Notes: generated by a model not told the origin, from the letters alone. A DNA stretch of 64,000 bases from a virus (IMGVR_UViG_3300010401_000003:1-64000); one strand, 5' to 3'; shown: positions 54,405 to 62,618, counted from the stretch's first letter. Made by a program: numbers and translations.

Positions 54405-54423
54405 TTTTCTAGGTGACCTCCAT

Positions 54424-55053
54424 TTACGCGGTCGGGGAAACGTTTGTGCCGTTGGGTTTGGCGGCCGCCGGCTCTTCGTCGTCTTCGTCGTCGTCGTCGT
54501 CGGCGGTCTCTTCGGCCTGCACGACTTCGATGAGCTCGACGAGCTCTTTGGCGAGAATGCGATCGACCTCGCAAAATTGCTTCAAACGCGGGAAGCGCTC
54601 GTCGACCCAAGAGTTGATCTGCTCGTCGAGATCCGGATCGGGGCCGGGCGGGATCAAATCCTGATTGAGCGTATTCATCATTTTCCCGAACATATCGATG
54701 GCGTCGTTGAAGCCTTGCGTACGGCAAAGGCGCGCCACGTTGTCGGCGGGGATCTCGTGCACTTGCGTCTCTTCGGGGCACGCGGGGCAGCCCGCGCGGT
54801 TAAGGGGCTGGCACTCAGGACACATGCCGGGGTTTTTGATGCCGTGCATGCCGGCGGCATCGCGCATCAGCACGTAGTAGCGCTCGGGGCGGATGGTCTT
54901 CGTCAAGCCGTGGAAGCTTTCGACGATTTCCGACTCGTAGCCGATCAGCCAGATGATGCCGCGGATGTTTTCTTTGCCCGTGTTGGGCCATTCTTCGTTG
55001 CAGGTGTAGACCGTGCCGTCCTTGCAAATCAGGCGGAAGTACTGTCGTTGCAT
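54424..55053 (-). CDS. Hypothetical protein downstream of the origin gap
   Basis: This 209-residue protein has a beta-rich N-terminal domain (YFRLICKDGTVYTCNEEWPNTG...RGIIWLIGYESEIVESF...YYVLMRDAAG), a zinc-ribbon-like CPECQPLNRAGCPAC, a helical part and a poly-acidic end (ADDDDDEDDEEP). It is the first gene after the 200-bp gap downstream of rep. Confidence 0.55.
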   Translation of the reverse strand: MQRQYFRLICKDGTVYTCNEEWPNTGKENIRGIIWLIGYESEIVESFHGLTKTIRPERYYVLMRDAAGMHGIKNPGMCPECQPLNRAGCPACPEETQVHEIPADNVARLCRTQGFNDAIDMFGKMMNTLNQDLIPPGPDPDLDEQINSWVDERFPRLKQFCEVDRILAKELVELIEVVQAEETADDDDDEDDEEPAAAKPNGTNVSPTA

Positions 55054-55253
55054 CGATTACCGGCTCGCTTTCCCAGTGCACAAAATAGACACAAGCTCGG
55101 CGGGAGCGCCATAGGCCACAAAAAATCACGGCCACCTCGATCGCCCCGGCGGGTGGTGTTGTTTCCCTATATGGGAGACTCCGCCGAGCGCAACAGAAGT
55201 GGCCGAGACGAGAATCCGCGGTGAGCAGTCCTCGACGGCGAGGGTAGGCACTC
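55054..55253. other. Candidate replication origin region (hairpin-rich gap next to rep)
   Basis: This is the longest non-coding stretch in the window. It contains GGCC-ACAAAAAATCAC-GGCC (about 55113-55132), a compound dyad CCACC...CGCCCCGGCG...GGTGG (about 55133-55157), and a stem TTTCCC/GGGAGA (55162-55167, 55173-55178, one G-T pair) with the AT-only loop TATAT. HUH Reps nick single-stranded loops of such hairpins, and their origins often lie beside rep. Confidence 0.4.
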
Positions 55254-56783
55254 TCACGCTGAAGCGCAAGTGGTGGAGAGTAGGTCGAAAAGAGTCGGGA
55301 TTGGTGGGCCGCGAGCTCGAGTCACGTCCGGCCGCGGTGGAGCGTGCGGGCGCAGGGAGTCGATCGCGCCACAAGCTCGGCACTCGCAGTGCTGTTTTAC
55401 CCAGAATTTTCGGCTAGCTGTGATGAGGCGCCCAGAATCGAGGCCGCAATAGACGGCGGAAAAAAGCCACGGGCTCATGAACACCGCGCCGTTTTTTCCC
55501 GACTCGATGTCTTTGGTCAGGTATTTGATGAGCTCGAGACCGAGGTCGAAGCCATCGACCGTGGCAGAATTCCCCCGCGGGGTCACGCGCTTGATGTGGA
55601 CCATCGGGTAGGGGAGCCTCTGCGGCTGGTAGCGCGCCCAGGTCAGCGCGACTTCGTCGTTTGCCGCCTGGAGCTCCGCGACCACGGCCTTCTTGTCCAT
55701 CCAAGCGTGCTCCGGCCAGTGCTCTTTCGGGAAGCCCGCTTTCATCAGAGCGCGGCCCCACATGGCGCGAATGATCTGCACGCGAAGGAATGGCGAAAGA
55801 AGCCAAATGTGGATATGCACGTGCCCGAGCTCGTCGCGGCCGGTGGTCGCTTCGATCACACGCACGAACGAAATCAGATCGAGACCGGGATGTACGTTGC
55901 CTTTTCTCTTGAAGCGATTGCGAAGCGAATTCCAAAATCGACTCCACGCGTTTCGCACAAGATAGGCTTGCGCGTCGGGCCCGCGAAGCACCTTCCATGA
56001 GACTGTGCCGTCGGGGTTTTCGATCTTCGCCATGATGGATTGCTCCATCGTCAAGTGCGGACAGGTGAGCGTGATGAAGCGCTCGACCAGCGGATCGGAT
56101 TTGACCTGACCGGGACCGAGGCGTGCGTCACGCACTCGTTGCAGGGCGTTTATGCGTGAGAGGGTGAAGCGCTTTCGGTTTTTCTTGATCTTGATTTGCC
56201 GGCAGTCGTGACAGAGCAGGATCGCTCCGCACATTTTTTTCAGCACTAGAGGATTGCCGGCAGCGTCGGCGCATTGGTTTTTGCAATGCACGCACTGCAA
56301 GATGCCGCGCTCTTCTTTGCCGCACTCAGCGACGCGCTTGAAGCGCTCCTCTTGGCCTTTCGCTCGATGGGCGTGCCAGCGGCTATCGATGCGGCGATCG
56401 CACTCTTCGAAGATTCGGGTGATGTAGTCGCTGGTGAGCTCGTTGACTTCGCGCAGCAAACGCGCGGCGCCGCGGGTGCGCTGACGGATCTGCGTGTCCC
56501 AGCGGCGGAGGATCTTTTTTATTTCGGGCGTGCCGCCCGGCAGCGCTCGCCGCTTGGCGAGAGGTCCGCAGCCGCGCTCGTCATCCAGGGCTTGGCGGAT
56601 GGTGTTCCGGACGAAGAGCGCCTCCTCGCTTCGCTGTTGACCCTTGTCGGAGATTCGGTCAGCGCGGTCTTTTCGGTGCGGGCGTGTGAAGCGCTCGGCG
56701 TCTGTTAGCCACCAATCGGGCTTTTGTTTGAGGCTCTTTGCGCGCGCGACCGGATTTGTGAGCGCAAAGACCGCGGCTTGCAT
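55254..56783 (-). CDS. rep: Rolling-circle replication initiator (HUH endonuclease)
   Basis: In this 509-residue protein, a Cys-rich zinc-finger-like region (CVHCKNQC, CGAILLCHDC, residues 164-194) precedes motif I, RFITLT (235-240). The HUH motif is GHVHIHIWLL (H321, H323, H325), and LELIKYLTKDI (Y421) is a good candidate for the nicking tyrosine. This order is that of plasmid, microvirus, PM2 and FLiP-type replication initiators that nick one strand and start rolling-circle synthesis. No helicase domain is attached. A Lys/Arg-rich N-terminus and a Cys-rich end (CECRAC) flank the core. Confidence 0.85.
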   Translation of the reverse strand: MQAAVFALTNPVARAKSLKQKPDWWLTDAERFTRPHRKDRADRISDKGQQRSEEALFVRNTIRQALDDERGCGPLAKRRALPGGTPEIKKILRRWDTQIRQRTRGAARLLREVNELTSDYITRIFEECDRRIDSRWHAHRAKGQEERFKRVAECGKEERGILQCVHCKNQCADAAGNPLVLKKMCGAILLCHDCRQIKIKKNRKRFTLSRINALQRVRDARLGPGQVKSDPLVERFITLTCPHLTMEQSIMAKIENPDGTVSWKVLRGPDAQAYLVRNAWSRFWNSLRNRFKRKGNVHPGLDLISFVRVIEATTGRDELGHVHIHIWLLSPFLRVQIIRAMWGRALMKAGFPKEHWPEHAWMDKKAVVAELQAANDEVALTWARYQPQRLPYPMVHIKRVTPRGNSATVDGFDLGLELIKYLTKDIESGKNGAVFMSPWLFSAVYCGLDSGRLITASRKFWVKQHCECRACGAIDSLRPHAPPRPDVTRARGPPIPTLFDLLSTTCASA

Positions 56784-56796
56784 GGATCCGCGGTGC

Positions 56797-57111
56797 TCAG
56801 ACTGGCAAGCGGGCGCGGATCTGGGTTTTCAGGATCCCACGCACGTCGATGGCCGCACGGTGACGCACTTCGAAGGCGGTAGCGTGCGGGGCACGCAGCC
56901 GCGCTTCGTAGCGCGCTTGGTCGAAAATCTCGACGATCGACAGATCGGAGACTCCGAGAAGGATGAGCGCGTAGCGGAGCTCGGACTCGAGCGCGAGTGC
57001 ATCGGTCTCGAGCGCGGCGTCGCGAATTGCGTCGTTGACTAAATGCTCTGCGGGCTCAGTGATCCGGTCGGACGGAAGCCACGCGGGAAACAACACCATC
57101 GGAACGGCCAC
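56797..57111 (-). CDS. Helical hypothetical protein upstream of rep
   Basis: This 104-residue, helical protein (EHLVNDAIRDAALETDALALESELRYALILLG...IVEIFDQARYEARLRAPHATAFEVRH) has no motif. It ends 13 nt before the rep start, suggesting co-transcription. Confidence 0.5.
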   Translation of the reverse strand: MAVPMVLFPAWLPSDRITEPAEHLVNDAIRDAALETDALALESELRYALILLGVSDLSIVEIFDQARYEARLRAPHATAFEVRHRAAIDVRGILKTQIRARLPV

Positions 57112-57159
57112 CGTAAACGCGTGGCCGATCGAAGGTCAACAAACGGGAGAAAGAAAAAT

Positions 57160-57603
57160 TCACCAGTTCTTTTGGCGCCAATTTGGATCGCAGGTGTCGA
57201 GAATCGCCACAGCCAAGAGCGCCACGCAGCGGCGGATCTTCACAGCGTTTGCTGAAGAAACGTCACGCATCCCACCGATCATCAATAGCAAAGAAGCGCC
57301 CCGCATGAACGACGCGGCGTTGCTCAGCACGGCGCCGGTGGCGACATGCTCGAGCGAAGACCAGTCGGGAGCGTTGTCGGCGCGTGTTGCAATCGTGTAC
57401 GCCTGGAGGCGGCGCTCCGACCAAAACGCTTGTAGACCGCCGCGCGCGGCGGTCGCCAGCGCCGCGGCCGCGTCGCTGTAGCCGCGCGCCTCGAGCCAGC
57501 GCGCAGCTCGCAGAAATTCGGGTGACGCGCGAAATTGCCGTTGTCTTCCCCGAGCCGCCTTTCGATAGCGATCGACGTCCGGTCCTTCGGGCGGCTCAAC
57601 CAC
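57160..57603 (-). CDS. Helical hypothetical protein
   Basis: This 147-residue protein starts at GTG 57603, overlapping the previous stop. It is Ala-rich and helical (EARGYSDAAAALATAARGGLQAFW); NAASFMRGASLLLMIGGM and CVALLAVAILDTC are hydrophobic but short. Unknown. Confidence 0.45.
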   Translation of the reverse strand: MVEPPEGPDVDRYRKAARGRQRQFRASPEFLRAARWLEARGYSDAAAALATAARGGLQAFWSERRLQAYTIATRADNAPDWSSLEHVATGAVLSNAASFMRGASLLLMIGGMRDVSSANAVKIRRCVALLAVAILDTCDPNWRQKNW

Positions 57604-57778
57604 GCTCGGCCTTTGGAACTGCCGGCGGCGCCGGCGGGGCGGGATCGGTCGGCGCTTCCGCCGGCTCGGTGGGCCGAGCGGGCGGGAGGATCGGAGGAAC
57701 CGTCCCCGGAGGGGTCGGTTTCCAAGGTTTTGAAGGGGTTTCCGGTTTTGTAGGCGGCTCGTCCGGCGGGAAGCTCAT
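57596..57778 (-). CDS. Pro-rich small protein
   Basis: This 60-residue protein is about one-third Pro (PPTKPETPSKPWKPTPPGTV), likely unstructured. ATGA-type overlaps on both sides support expression. Function unknown. Confidence 0.45.
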   Translation of the reverse strand: MSFPPDEPPTKPETPSKPWKPTPPGTVPPILPPARPTEPAEAPTDPAPPAPPAVPKAERG

Positions 57779-58107
57779 GGCGATTTTTCCGGATCGTCGG
57801 GACCTACGGCCATTTCTCGCAAAATTCCGTCGATCGTTGTGACCACGTGGGTTTTCAAAATGTACCTAACCGTGCGTAACATTTCGATTCCCACCACGTG
57901 CTCGGGGATCTCTCCTTTCGGATCTTGAGAAAGCTCTCGGAAATTTTCAATTATTTCGAGGCATACGGCGATTTGTTTGGCGAGATTGTCGGCGTTGCTA
58001 TCGGCCAGAAGCTCTTCCGCCCGCTCGATCATGACTTTGGTCGAGGCACGCTGGGCGTCGAACACGCGATTTTGCTTGGCACGCTTCTTGGGGCTGAATC
58101 TTTTCAT
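57775..58107 (-). CDS. Helical hypothetical protein
   Basis: This 110-residue helical protein has a basic start (MKRFSPKKRAKQNRVF) and long amphipathic helices (STKVMIERAEELLADSNADNLAKQIAVCLEIIENF). No family recognised. Confidence 0.5.
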   Translation of the reverse strand: MKRFSPKKRAKQNRVFDAQRASTKVMIERAEELLADSNADNLAKQIAVCLEIIENFRELSQDPKGEIPEHVVGIEMLRTVRYILKTHVVTTIDGILREMAVGPDDPEKSP

Positions 58108-58171
58108 ATGGTTACCGATGTATGGTCATTTCGTTTTTCACAGTTGTTCGATTCTGTATCGAGCAGAGAGA

Positions 58172-58456
58172 TCAGAACAGAGCGCCGCGCGAAGCATCGG
58201 GCCAATCGCTTCCCAGCCGCGTCTCTCGCGCCGCGATGTTTTGGCAGATCCAGCCTAGCTTTTCGCGCTCGGCGAGCGCATTGGCCAAGCGGATCAGCTT
58301 TTTTCTGACCCGCGGAGAGTGCTTGTATCCGAGTGCAATACGGCGGAGTCGTTCGGATTTTCTCTCGGCTCGAATGACGAATCGGTGCCGCGTAGCCCAC
58401 TGCGCATCGTCGGCTTCGGCCGATTGAATTTGACTCGGTCTCATAAATTTGTGCAT
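58172..58456 (-). CDS. Basic helical hypothetical protein
   Basis: This 94-residue, Arg/Lys-rich protein (RFVIRAERKSERLRRIALGYKHSPRVRKKLIRLANAL) could bind nucleic acid. It is the first gene of leftward block F and diverges from the HNH gene, with only 11 bp between starts. A 64-bp gap separates it from the next gene. Confidence 0.5.
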   Translation of the reverse strand: MHKFMRPSQIQSAEADDAQWATRHRFVIRAERKSERLRRIALGYKHSPRVRKKLIRLANALAEREKLGWICQNIAARETRLGSDWPDASRGALF

Positions 58457-58467
58457 CGTGAAACTCC

Positions 58468-58899
58468 GTGAAACCGGTTGGCCATCGACACACGGAGGCG
58501 CTTCGGGCGGAACTGGCCCGGTGCTGGTGTCCTTGGCACAAGGCTTACCATCCGCGCGAGGAATTCGCCGTGTTCCGGGGCAAGCGCGACCGGTATTGCC
58601 GCGAGGCGCGCCGGGCTTACCAGCGGGAGTACTGGATCCGGAGCAATGGCACGGACAAGCGAAACGAGCGTTACTCGCAAGATCCCGAATTCAGGGATAA
58701 AGTTCGGGCGCGCTCGCGATTGGGGGGCAAGATCGCGCGCGGAACGCTCCTGCGAGGAGAGTGCGAAGGCTGCGGGACTACTGAGAATGTCCATGGGCAT
58801 CACGAAAGCTACGACAAGGACTGGATTATTTGGCTTTGTGCCAAGTGCCACGCCAAGCATCACCGGCGGGATTTTTTAGTTCGGATTGACGCGGCCTAG
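58468..58899 (+). CDS. HNH endonuclease
   Basis: This 143-residue protein starts at GTG 58468. The C-terminal ECEGCGTTENVHGHHESYDKDWIIWLCAKCHAKHH (about 98-132) has the CxxC, HGHH and CxxCHxxxH elements of zinc-stabilised HNH nucleases, common in phages as free homing-type enzymes. The N-terminal half has a CWCPWHKAYHPREEF zinc-ribbon and basic helices. It is the only rightward gene in the last 31 kb and converges on a cytosine methyltransferase. Confidence 0.82.
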   Translation: MKPVGHRHTEALRAELARCWCPWHKAYHPREEFAVFRGKRDRYCREARRAYQREYWIRSNGTDKRNERYSQDPEFRDKVRARSRLGGKIARGTLLRGECEGCGTTENVHGHHESYDKDWIIWLCAKCHAKHHRRDFLVRIDAA

Positions 58900-58949
58900 T
58901 CTCTCTCTGTTACGGGGATGGGCACCATTCGGGAGCGCAGACTGCGCCT

Positions 58950-60116
58950 TCACTTGCAGCCAAAACTTGCTGAAGTCCTTAGCTCTTTCGCCCGCTCCAT
59001 CTGCTCGACGACGCTCTTGGCCACGGCGGCAGCGAGCGCCGGCGGCATGGCTTGGCCGATTTGCGACCAGCGCGAAATCTTGGTTTTCCCCGCGAACATC
59101 CAATCCTCAGGGAATCCTTGAAGGATCGCGGCCGCGAGCTCGGAAAGCACGACGGCGTTTGGTTGCGAGAGGATCGATCCCGTTTCGGGGTGATGACCGG
59201 GCGGCGGCAGGGCGGCGCGCGTGGTCACGGTGGTCGCGGGGCGTTCCCAGGGCCATTCGCACATGGACGCGCCTTGGGAGACGCGGCCGCCGTTGCACTT
59301 GATCACGAAGGCCGGATCGTCGGCGCTCGAGATGGGGTGCCGCGGGTGAGCATCGAGCACGACGCGCTCGCGACCGGTGCGCGAAGCGGTGACAGTTTTC
59401 CCGGGCTGGTCGGGGACGTGCTCGCGGGTCGAGCCGTCTTTACCGCGGATGCGACCGCGGGTTTTGACGGTGCGACCGATTTTTGCGGGTGGCAGGTGTG
59501 AAAGCGCCTGTTTCACGGTCACCCACGGCTCGAGGCGCGCGACGCCCGGCAAACCGAGCAGATGCGGCGCGCAGTGGGAGCGCTCGGGCCAGCGGATGCA
59601 CGGCCCCGATTGGTGGCCAAACCAAAACGGCCGGACGCGGTGTTGAGGGACGCCGAAATCCGCGGCGTCGAGGCTCGCGTAGTCGAGCACGCAATAGTCC
59701 TGACCGCCGAGAAAGGTCCCGATGAGCGCCTGGACGATCGGCCAATTGTCGGCCGTGTCGAGGCCGGGGACGTTGCCGATCAGGTAAGCGTGGGGTCGGA
59801 GCGCCGCGATGATTTCGCAGGTCTCGCGCAGCATGTCGCGTTCGTCTTTGGGGCCTAGGCGTTTGCCGGCGAGCGAGTAGGGCGTGCACGGCGGATCGGC
59901 GACGATGAGATCGATCGGCGAGCTCGGCGACCAACCGGTTTTCACGAGCCGCAAGAGATCGCGCGCGTCCATTTGGATCGGCCGGTGGCCGAGGTTTTTT
60001 TCGTACGAGTCGCAAGCGTTGGGGTCTTTGTCGAACGCCCACGCAAACTCGACGCCCGCGCGGCGAAAGCCCTCGGCCATCCCGCCGGAGCAACAGAATA
60101 TTTCGAGCGCCTTCAT
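58950..60116 (-). CDS. C5-cytosine DNA methyltransferase with altered motif VI
   Basis: This 388-residue protein shows motif I (EIFCCSGGMAEGF), motif IV with catalytic Cys C77 (ADPPCTPYSLAGK), motif VIII (QHRVR, 158-162) and IX/X (QIGQAMPPALAAAVAKSV). The target-recognition region lies between about 170 and 300. Motif VI, normally ENV with a catalytic Glu, reads GNVPG (114-118; codon GGC). The enzyme may therefore be weak or inactive, or this may be a lineage-specific variant. ATG 60116 follows GGAGAGAACGCGGTGAGCAG. Confidence 0.82.
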   Translation of the reverse strand: MKALEIFCCSGGMAEGFRRAGVEFAWAFDKDPNACDSYEKNLGHRPIQMDARDLLRLVKTGWSPSSPIDLIVADPPCTPYSLAGKRLGPKDERDMLRETCEIIAALRPHAYLIGNVPGLDTADNWPIVQALIGTFLGGQDYCVLDYASLDAADFGVPQHRVRPFWFGHQSGPCIRWPERSHCAPHLLGLPGVARLEPWVTVKQALSHLPPAKIGRTVKTRGRIRGKDGSTREHVPDQPGKTVTASRTGRERVVLDAHPRHPISSADDPAFVIKCNGGRVSQGASMCEWPWERPATTVTTRAALPPPGHHPETGSILSQPNAVVLSELAAAILQGFPEDWMFAGKTKISRWSQIGQAMPPALAAAVAKSVVEQMERAKELRTSASFGCK

Positions 60117-60120
60117 CTGC

Positions 60121-60366
60121 TCACCGCGTTCTCTCCTTCATGATTTCGCGTAAACGCGCCTCCGCTACTTCGCGCGTCAAGTACGCTTTGTCAGGCGGCA
60201 TGGGCAGCAATTGTCCGACGCCCACGATGACTAAGAGCTCGTCGTTGCTCTCGGACCACACCTCAGCCTCGAAGACCGCGGGGTCTCCGCCGTCTTCACG
60301 ACCGATCACGTAAACCCGGCGTCGGGTGTTCATGCTTGGGCGCCCTCTCGAATTTTTCGTGCTCAC
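60121..60366 (-). CDS. Small hypothetical protein
   Basis: This 81-residue product begins at GTG 60366 in AGGAGAACGCGGTGAGC (MSTKNSRGRPS); ATG 60333 is an alternative. A beta-rich core (RRVYVIGRED...FEAEVWSESNDELLVIVG) ends with a helix. The leader matches the recurring ribosome-site string of block A. Confidence 0.5.
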   Translation of the reverse strand: MSTKNSRGRPSMNTRRRVYVIGREDGGDPAVFEAEVWSESNDELLVIVGVGQLLPMPPDKAYLTREVAEARLREIMKERTR

Positions 60367-60377
60367 CGCGTTCTCCT

Positions 60378-60692
60378 TCAGTCGGCCGCCGGGTTTCTGC
60401 GAATTTCTTTGACTCGATATTCGGCGAGCCCGCGATACTCGCCTCGTTCGGGATCGAGAAGCTTTGGCCGCTCGTGCGTGCAGAGCCACCACCAACCCTC
60501 GCTGCTGTTCGGGGGACGGCTGGGGCAGCCAGTCACCTCGCAGATATGCGCGACGTGGGCGGCGCTCGCAGCTTGCAGCGCTTTCGCGTACTCCTCCGCC
60601 ATTTCGCCTTCATCGAAAACGGCCACGGGCCACGTCCGATAGTCGTCGTAGATGCCGCTCGAGCCGCTTACCAGATAAACCTTGCAGGCCAT
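60378..60692 (-). CDS. Small Cys-containing hypothetical protein
   Basis: This 104-residue protein starts MACKVYLVSGSSG in a TAATG overlap. It has ICEVTGCPSRPPN...WLCTHERPK, possibly a metal site. No family known. Confidence 0.5.
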   Translation of the reverse strand: MACKVYLVSGSSGIYDDYRTWPVAVFDEGEMAEEYAKALQAASAAHVAHICEVTGCPSRPPNSSEGWWWLCTHERPKLLDPERGEYRGLAEYRVKEIRRNPAAD

Positions 60693-61069
60693 TATGCTTG
60701 CGCTCCTTCATGAAGTTGCACGCGCACGCGCGCCCAAAACCGTTGCTCCTCTTGCACGCAACCGACGACGCACCGGAGCATGCCCATGGCTTCCACCGCG
60801 TCTACTTCGCAAAGCCAAGGCGTCACCTCCTCGAACATCGCCGGGACGTCGTGCTGGAGCTCGACGATGAGCCCCGCGCGCTTTTCGATTTCCATGACGA
60901 TCACGGAGATGTCTTCGCCTACGCAGAAGAGGAATCCGAAGAGCTCAGTCAGGGGCTTTCCGTTTTCCTCGACTTGGGCGCAGAGAATTTCATGCGCGCT
61001 TTCGATGATGAGGTTGATCCACGTTTCGTCCGCGTCGCTCGCGTTGTCGGTCAGGCATTTCACCGCCAT
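60692..61069 (-). CDS. Helical hypothetical protein
   Basis: This 125-residue protein starts MAVKCLTDNASDADETW. It is acidic and helical (INLIIESAHEILCAQVEENGKPLTELFGFLF...MEIEKRAGLIVEL). No motif. Coupled to its neighbours. Confidence 0.5.
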   Translation of the reverse strand: MAVKCLTDNASDADETWINLIIESAHEILCAQVEENGKPLTELFGFLFCVGEDISVIVMEIEKRAGLIVELQHDVPAMFEEVTPWLCEVDAVEAMGMLRCVVGCVQEEQRFWARVRVQLHEGAQA

Positions 61070-61071
61070 GG

Positions 61072-61299
61072 TCAGACCCTCACTGGCACCCAAAGCGGAA
61101 ACGACACCGCGCCATCGGTGGCGAGCCGGATCTTGTCCGCGAATTCGACGCTCACGCGCCGCTCGGGATCCTTCAGTTGCATCAAATGTCGGAAGTCGCG
61201 GTCGGACAGGCCCGCCTTCTTGGCAAACGCCGTGCGCGTCATTCCGTGGTCGCTGATCCAGCGGTCTAGGATGTCGTAAGCCAGGATTTGACAAGCCAT
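61072..61299 (-). CDS. Cro/Xre-type helix-turn-helix protein
   Basis: This 75-residue protein starts MACQILAYDILDRW with GGAAGG upstream. MTRTAFAKKAGLSDRDFRHLMQLKDPERRVSVEFADKIRLATDG fits a Cro-like helix-turn-helix domain: recognition helix S-D-R-D-F-R-H-L-M followed by the typical later helix and 'FADKIRLATDGAVSF' ending. It is likely a transcriptional repressor or switch. Confidence 0.7.
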   Translation of the reverse strand: MACQILAYDILDRWISDHGMTRTAFAKKAGLSDRDFRHLMQLKDPERRVSVEFADKIRLATDGAVSFPLWVPVRV

Positions 61300-61511
61300 G
61301 GGGCCTTCCCTCCGTGGGTACACCACTCGCGCAGTCCGCGCACGATCGCCTCGAGCTCGTGAATGCGCTCGAGCGGCGCGGCTTCAGCGTCGATTTGCGT
61401 GACGCTAACGTCCGCGCCCGGATGCCAGCACGCGGCTTCGGCCCACCAGGCGTGGCCGCGCATCGAGACGCAGAGCACACCAAACTCGTCCACTTCGGCT
61501 TCTACTTTCAT
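61266..61511 (-). CDS. Small hypothetical protein
   Basis: This 81-residue protein starts MKVEAEVDEFG; it overlaps the helix-turn-helix gene by 34 bp. It has a beta-hairpin then coiled-coil-like helix (LERIHELEAIVRGLREWC). Unknown. Confidence 0.45.
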   Translation of the reverse strand: MKVEAEVDEFGVLCVSMRGHAWWAEAACWHPGADVSVTQIDAEAAPLERIHELEAIVRGLREWCTHGGKAPWLVKSWLTTS

Positions 61512-61717
61512 CGTTCCCCTAACATGCGTTTGATTTCTTCCCAGGTATAGCCCGCGTGGCTGCCGAGGTAGCCGAGCGCGTAGGCGGCCCGCTCGGTCAA
61601 GCTTCCGTTGATGGCGAGCGCGACTCGACACGCGCGCCGAAACACGATGCGGCGGCTCGGCTTCGGCATGGTCCGTTTTTTCTTCCGGCGCCGCAGCCTC
61701 ACGTGCCGTCGAATCAC
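61508..61717 (-). CDS. Small basic protein
   Basis: This 69-residue protein has a very basic N-terminus (IRRHVRLRRRKKKRTMPKPSRR) and a helical end (ERAAYALGYLGSHAGYTWEEIKRML). Possible nucleic-acid binding. Coupled by ATGA to both neighbours. Confidence 0.45.
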   Translation of the reverse strand: MIRRHVRLRRRKKKRTMPKPSRRIVFRRACRVALAINGSLTERAAYALGYLGSHAGYTWEEIKRMLGER

Positions 61718-61968
61718 TCGAGCCGCTCCACGTGGATGCGGTAGATCGGCGACCGCTTCTTTTCCTCGAAGACCACGCGCTTGCCGCGCTTTCGCTCGCG
61801 CGGAACGATCGCGCAGCCTTGCTTCGGATCAAACTCGGTGTGCCAGTAGGCGCCCGGGCCGAAAAGCTTGCGGAGCGCGAGCGTGCGCGCCTCGAGCCGA
61901 TCGTCGGCTTCCACTTGGCACTCGAGCGTCGATCCCTTCCGCTTCAGTTGGATGATAAACGTGCTCAT
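61714..61968 (-). CDS. Small hypothetical protein
   Basis: This 84-residue alpha/beta protein (STFIIQLKRKGSTLECQVEADDRLEARTLALRKLFG) resembles small dsRNA- or DNA-binding-type folds in pattern, but is not assignable. ATGA overlap. Confidence 0.5.
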   Translation of the reverse strand: MSTFIIQLKRKGSTLECQVEADDRLEARTLALRKLFGPGAYWHTEFDPKQGCAIVPRERKRGKRVVFEEKKRSPIYRIHVERLE

Positions 61969-62132
61969 GTCTCGGCCTTTCCCTTCGCCACTTCCGCTTC
62001 CAATGCGACCACGCGCGCCTCGAGCTCCTCGGCGGCTTTGGCGATGCCCACCAGAAGCGCGGCGAATCCCGAGGTCACGCCTTGCCGTTGCGCTTCACGC
62101 GCGTGCTGTTTGACTCGCTCCTCGAACGTCAT
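61965..62132 (-). CDS. 55-residue coiled-coil protein
   Basis: Starts MTFEERVKQHAREAQ. The second half (AKAAEELEARVVALEAEVAKGKAE) has a heptad pattern. Function unknown. Confidence 0.45.
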   Translation of the reverse strand: MTFEERVKQHAREAQRQGVTSGFAALLVGIAKAAEELEARVVALEAEVAKGKAET

Positions 62133-62166
62133 CGGGTCACCTCGTTTCGGGGTTCGGAGCATTTCG

Positions 62167-62388
62167 TTATCCGATCCATAGCCACGTCTCCCCCGGGCTC
62201 AGCAATCCTCCCGATTCAAGCTCGGCCTCGAATTCGTCGATGTCGTGTGCTTCGGCTTCGTCCACGAGATAACGGGCAATCTTCTTGCCGATCGGGCAGT
62301 AGACGCCGCTCGAGGAGGCGTTCAGGCGGATCCAGACGCGGACGCGGGTTGCTTTCTTGATCGCGGCGCGGAGTTCGTCACCGGTCAT
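62167..62388 (-). CDS. Small hypothetical protein
   Basis: This 73-residue protein (MTGDELRAAIKKATRVRVWIRL...) has acidic EAEAHDIDEFEAELESGG and ends GETWLWIG. ATGA overlap with the previous gene. No family recognised. Confidence 0.45.
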   Translation of the reverse strand: MTGDELRAAIKKATRVRVWIRLNASSSGVYCPIGKKIARYLVDEAEAHDIDEFEAELESGGLLSPGETWLWIG

Positions 62389-62618
62389 CCGACGCCTATC
62401 TTGCAGATCGCCTCGAGCAAGTCGGCCGCGGTGTGGAAGTAGAGCGTCACGATCGGCTCGCCGTCGGGCGCGTACACGCCGAGCACGTAGCCGCTCGCCC
62501 CGTCGGCTTCGGTCACGAGCAAGTAATGCTGGCCGACCGAACGCGTCCACTCCGGGCCGCCCGCGCCGCAGCCGTACTCAAAGCCGCTTTCGCGTAACGC
62601 TTGGTCGTCGGGGATCAC
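62385..62618 (-). CDS. Small hypothetical protein
   Basis: This 77-residue beta-rich protein (EWTRSVGQHYLLVTEADGASGYVLGVYAPDGEPIVTLYFHT) ends with a helix (AADLLEAICKIG), a layout repeated in the next two upstream products, which may be distant paralogues. Confidence 0.45.
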   Translation of the reverse strand: MIPDDQALRESGFEYGCGAGGPEWTRSVGQHYLLVTEADGASGYVLGVYAPDGEPIVTLYFHTAADLLEAICKIGVG

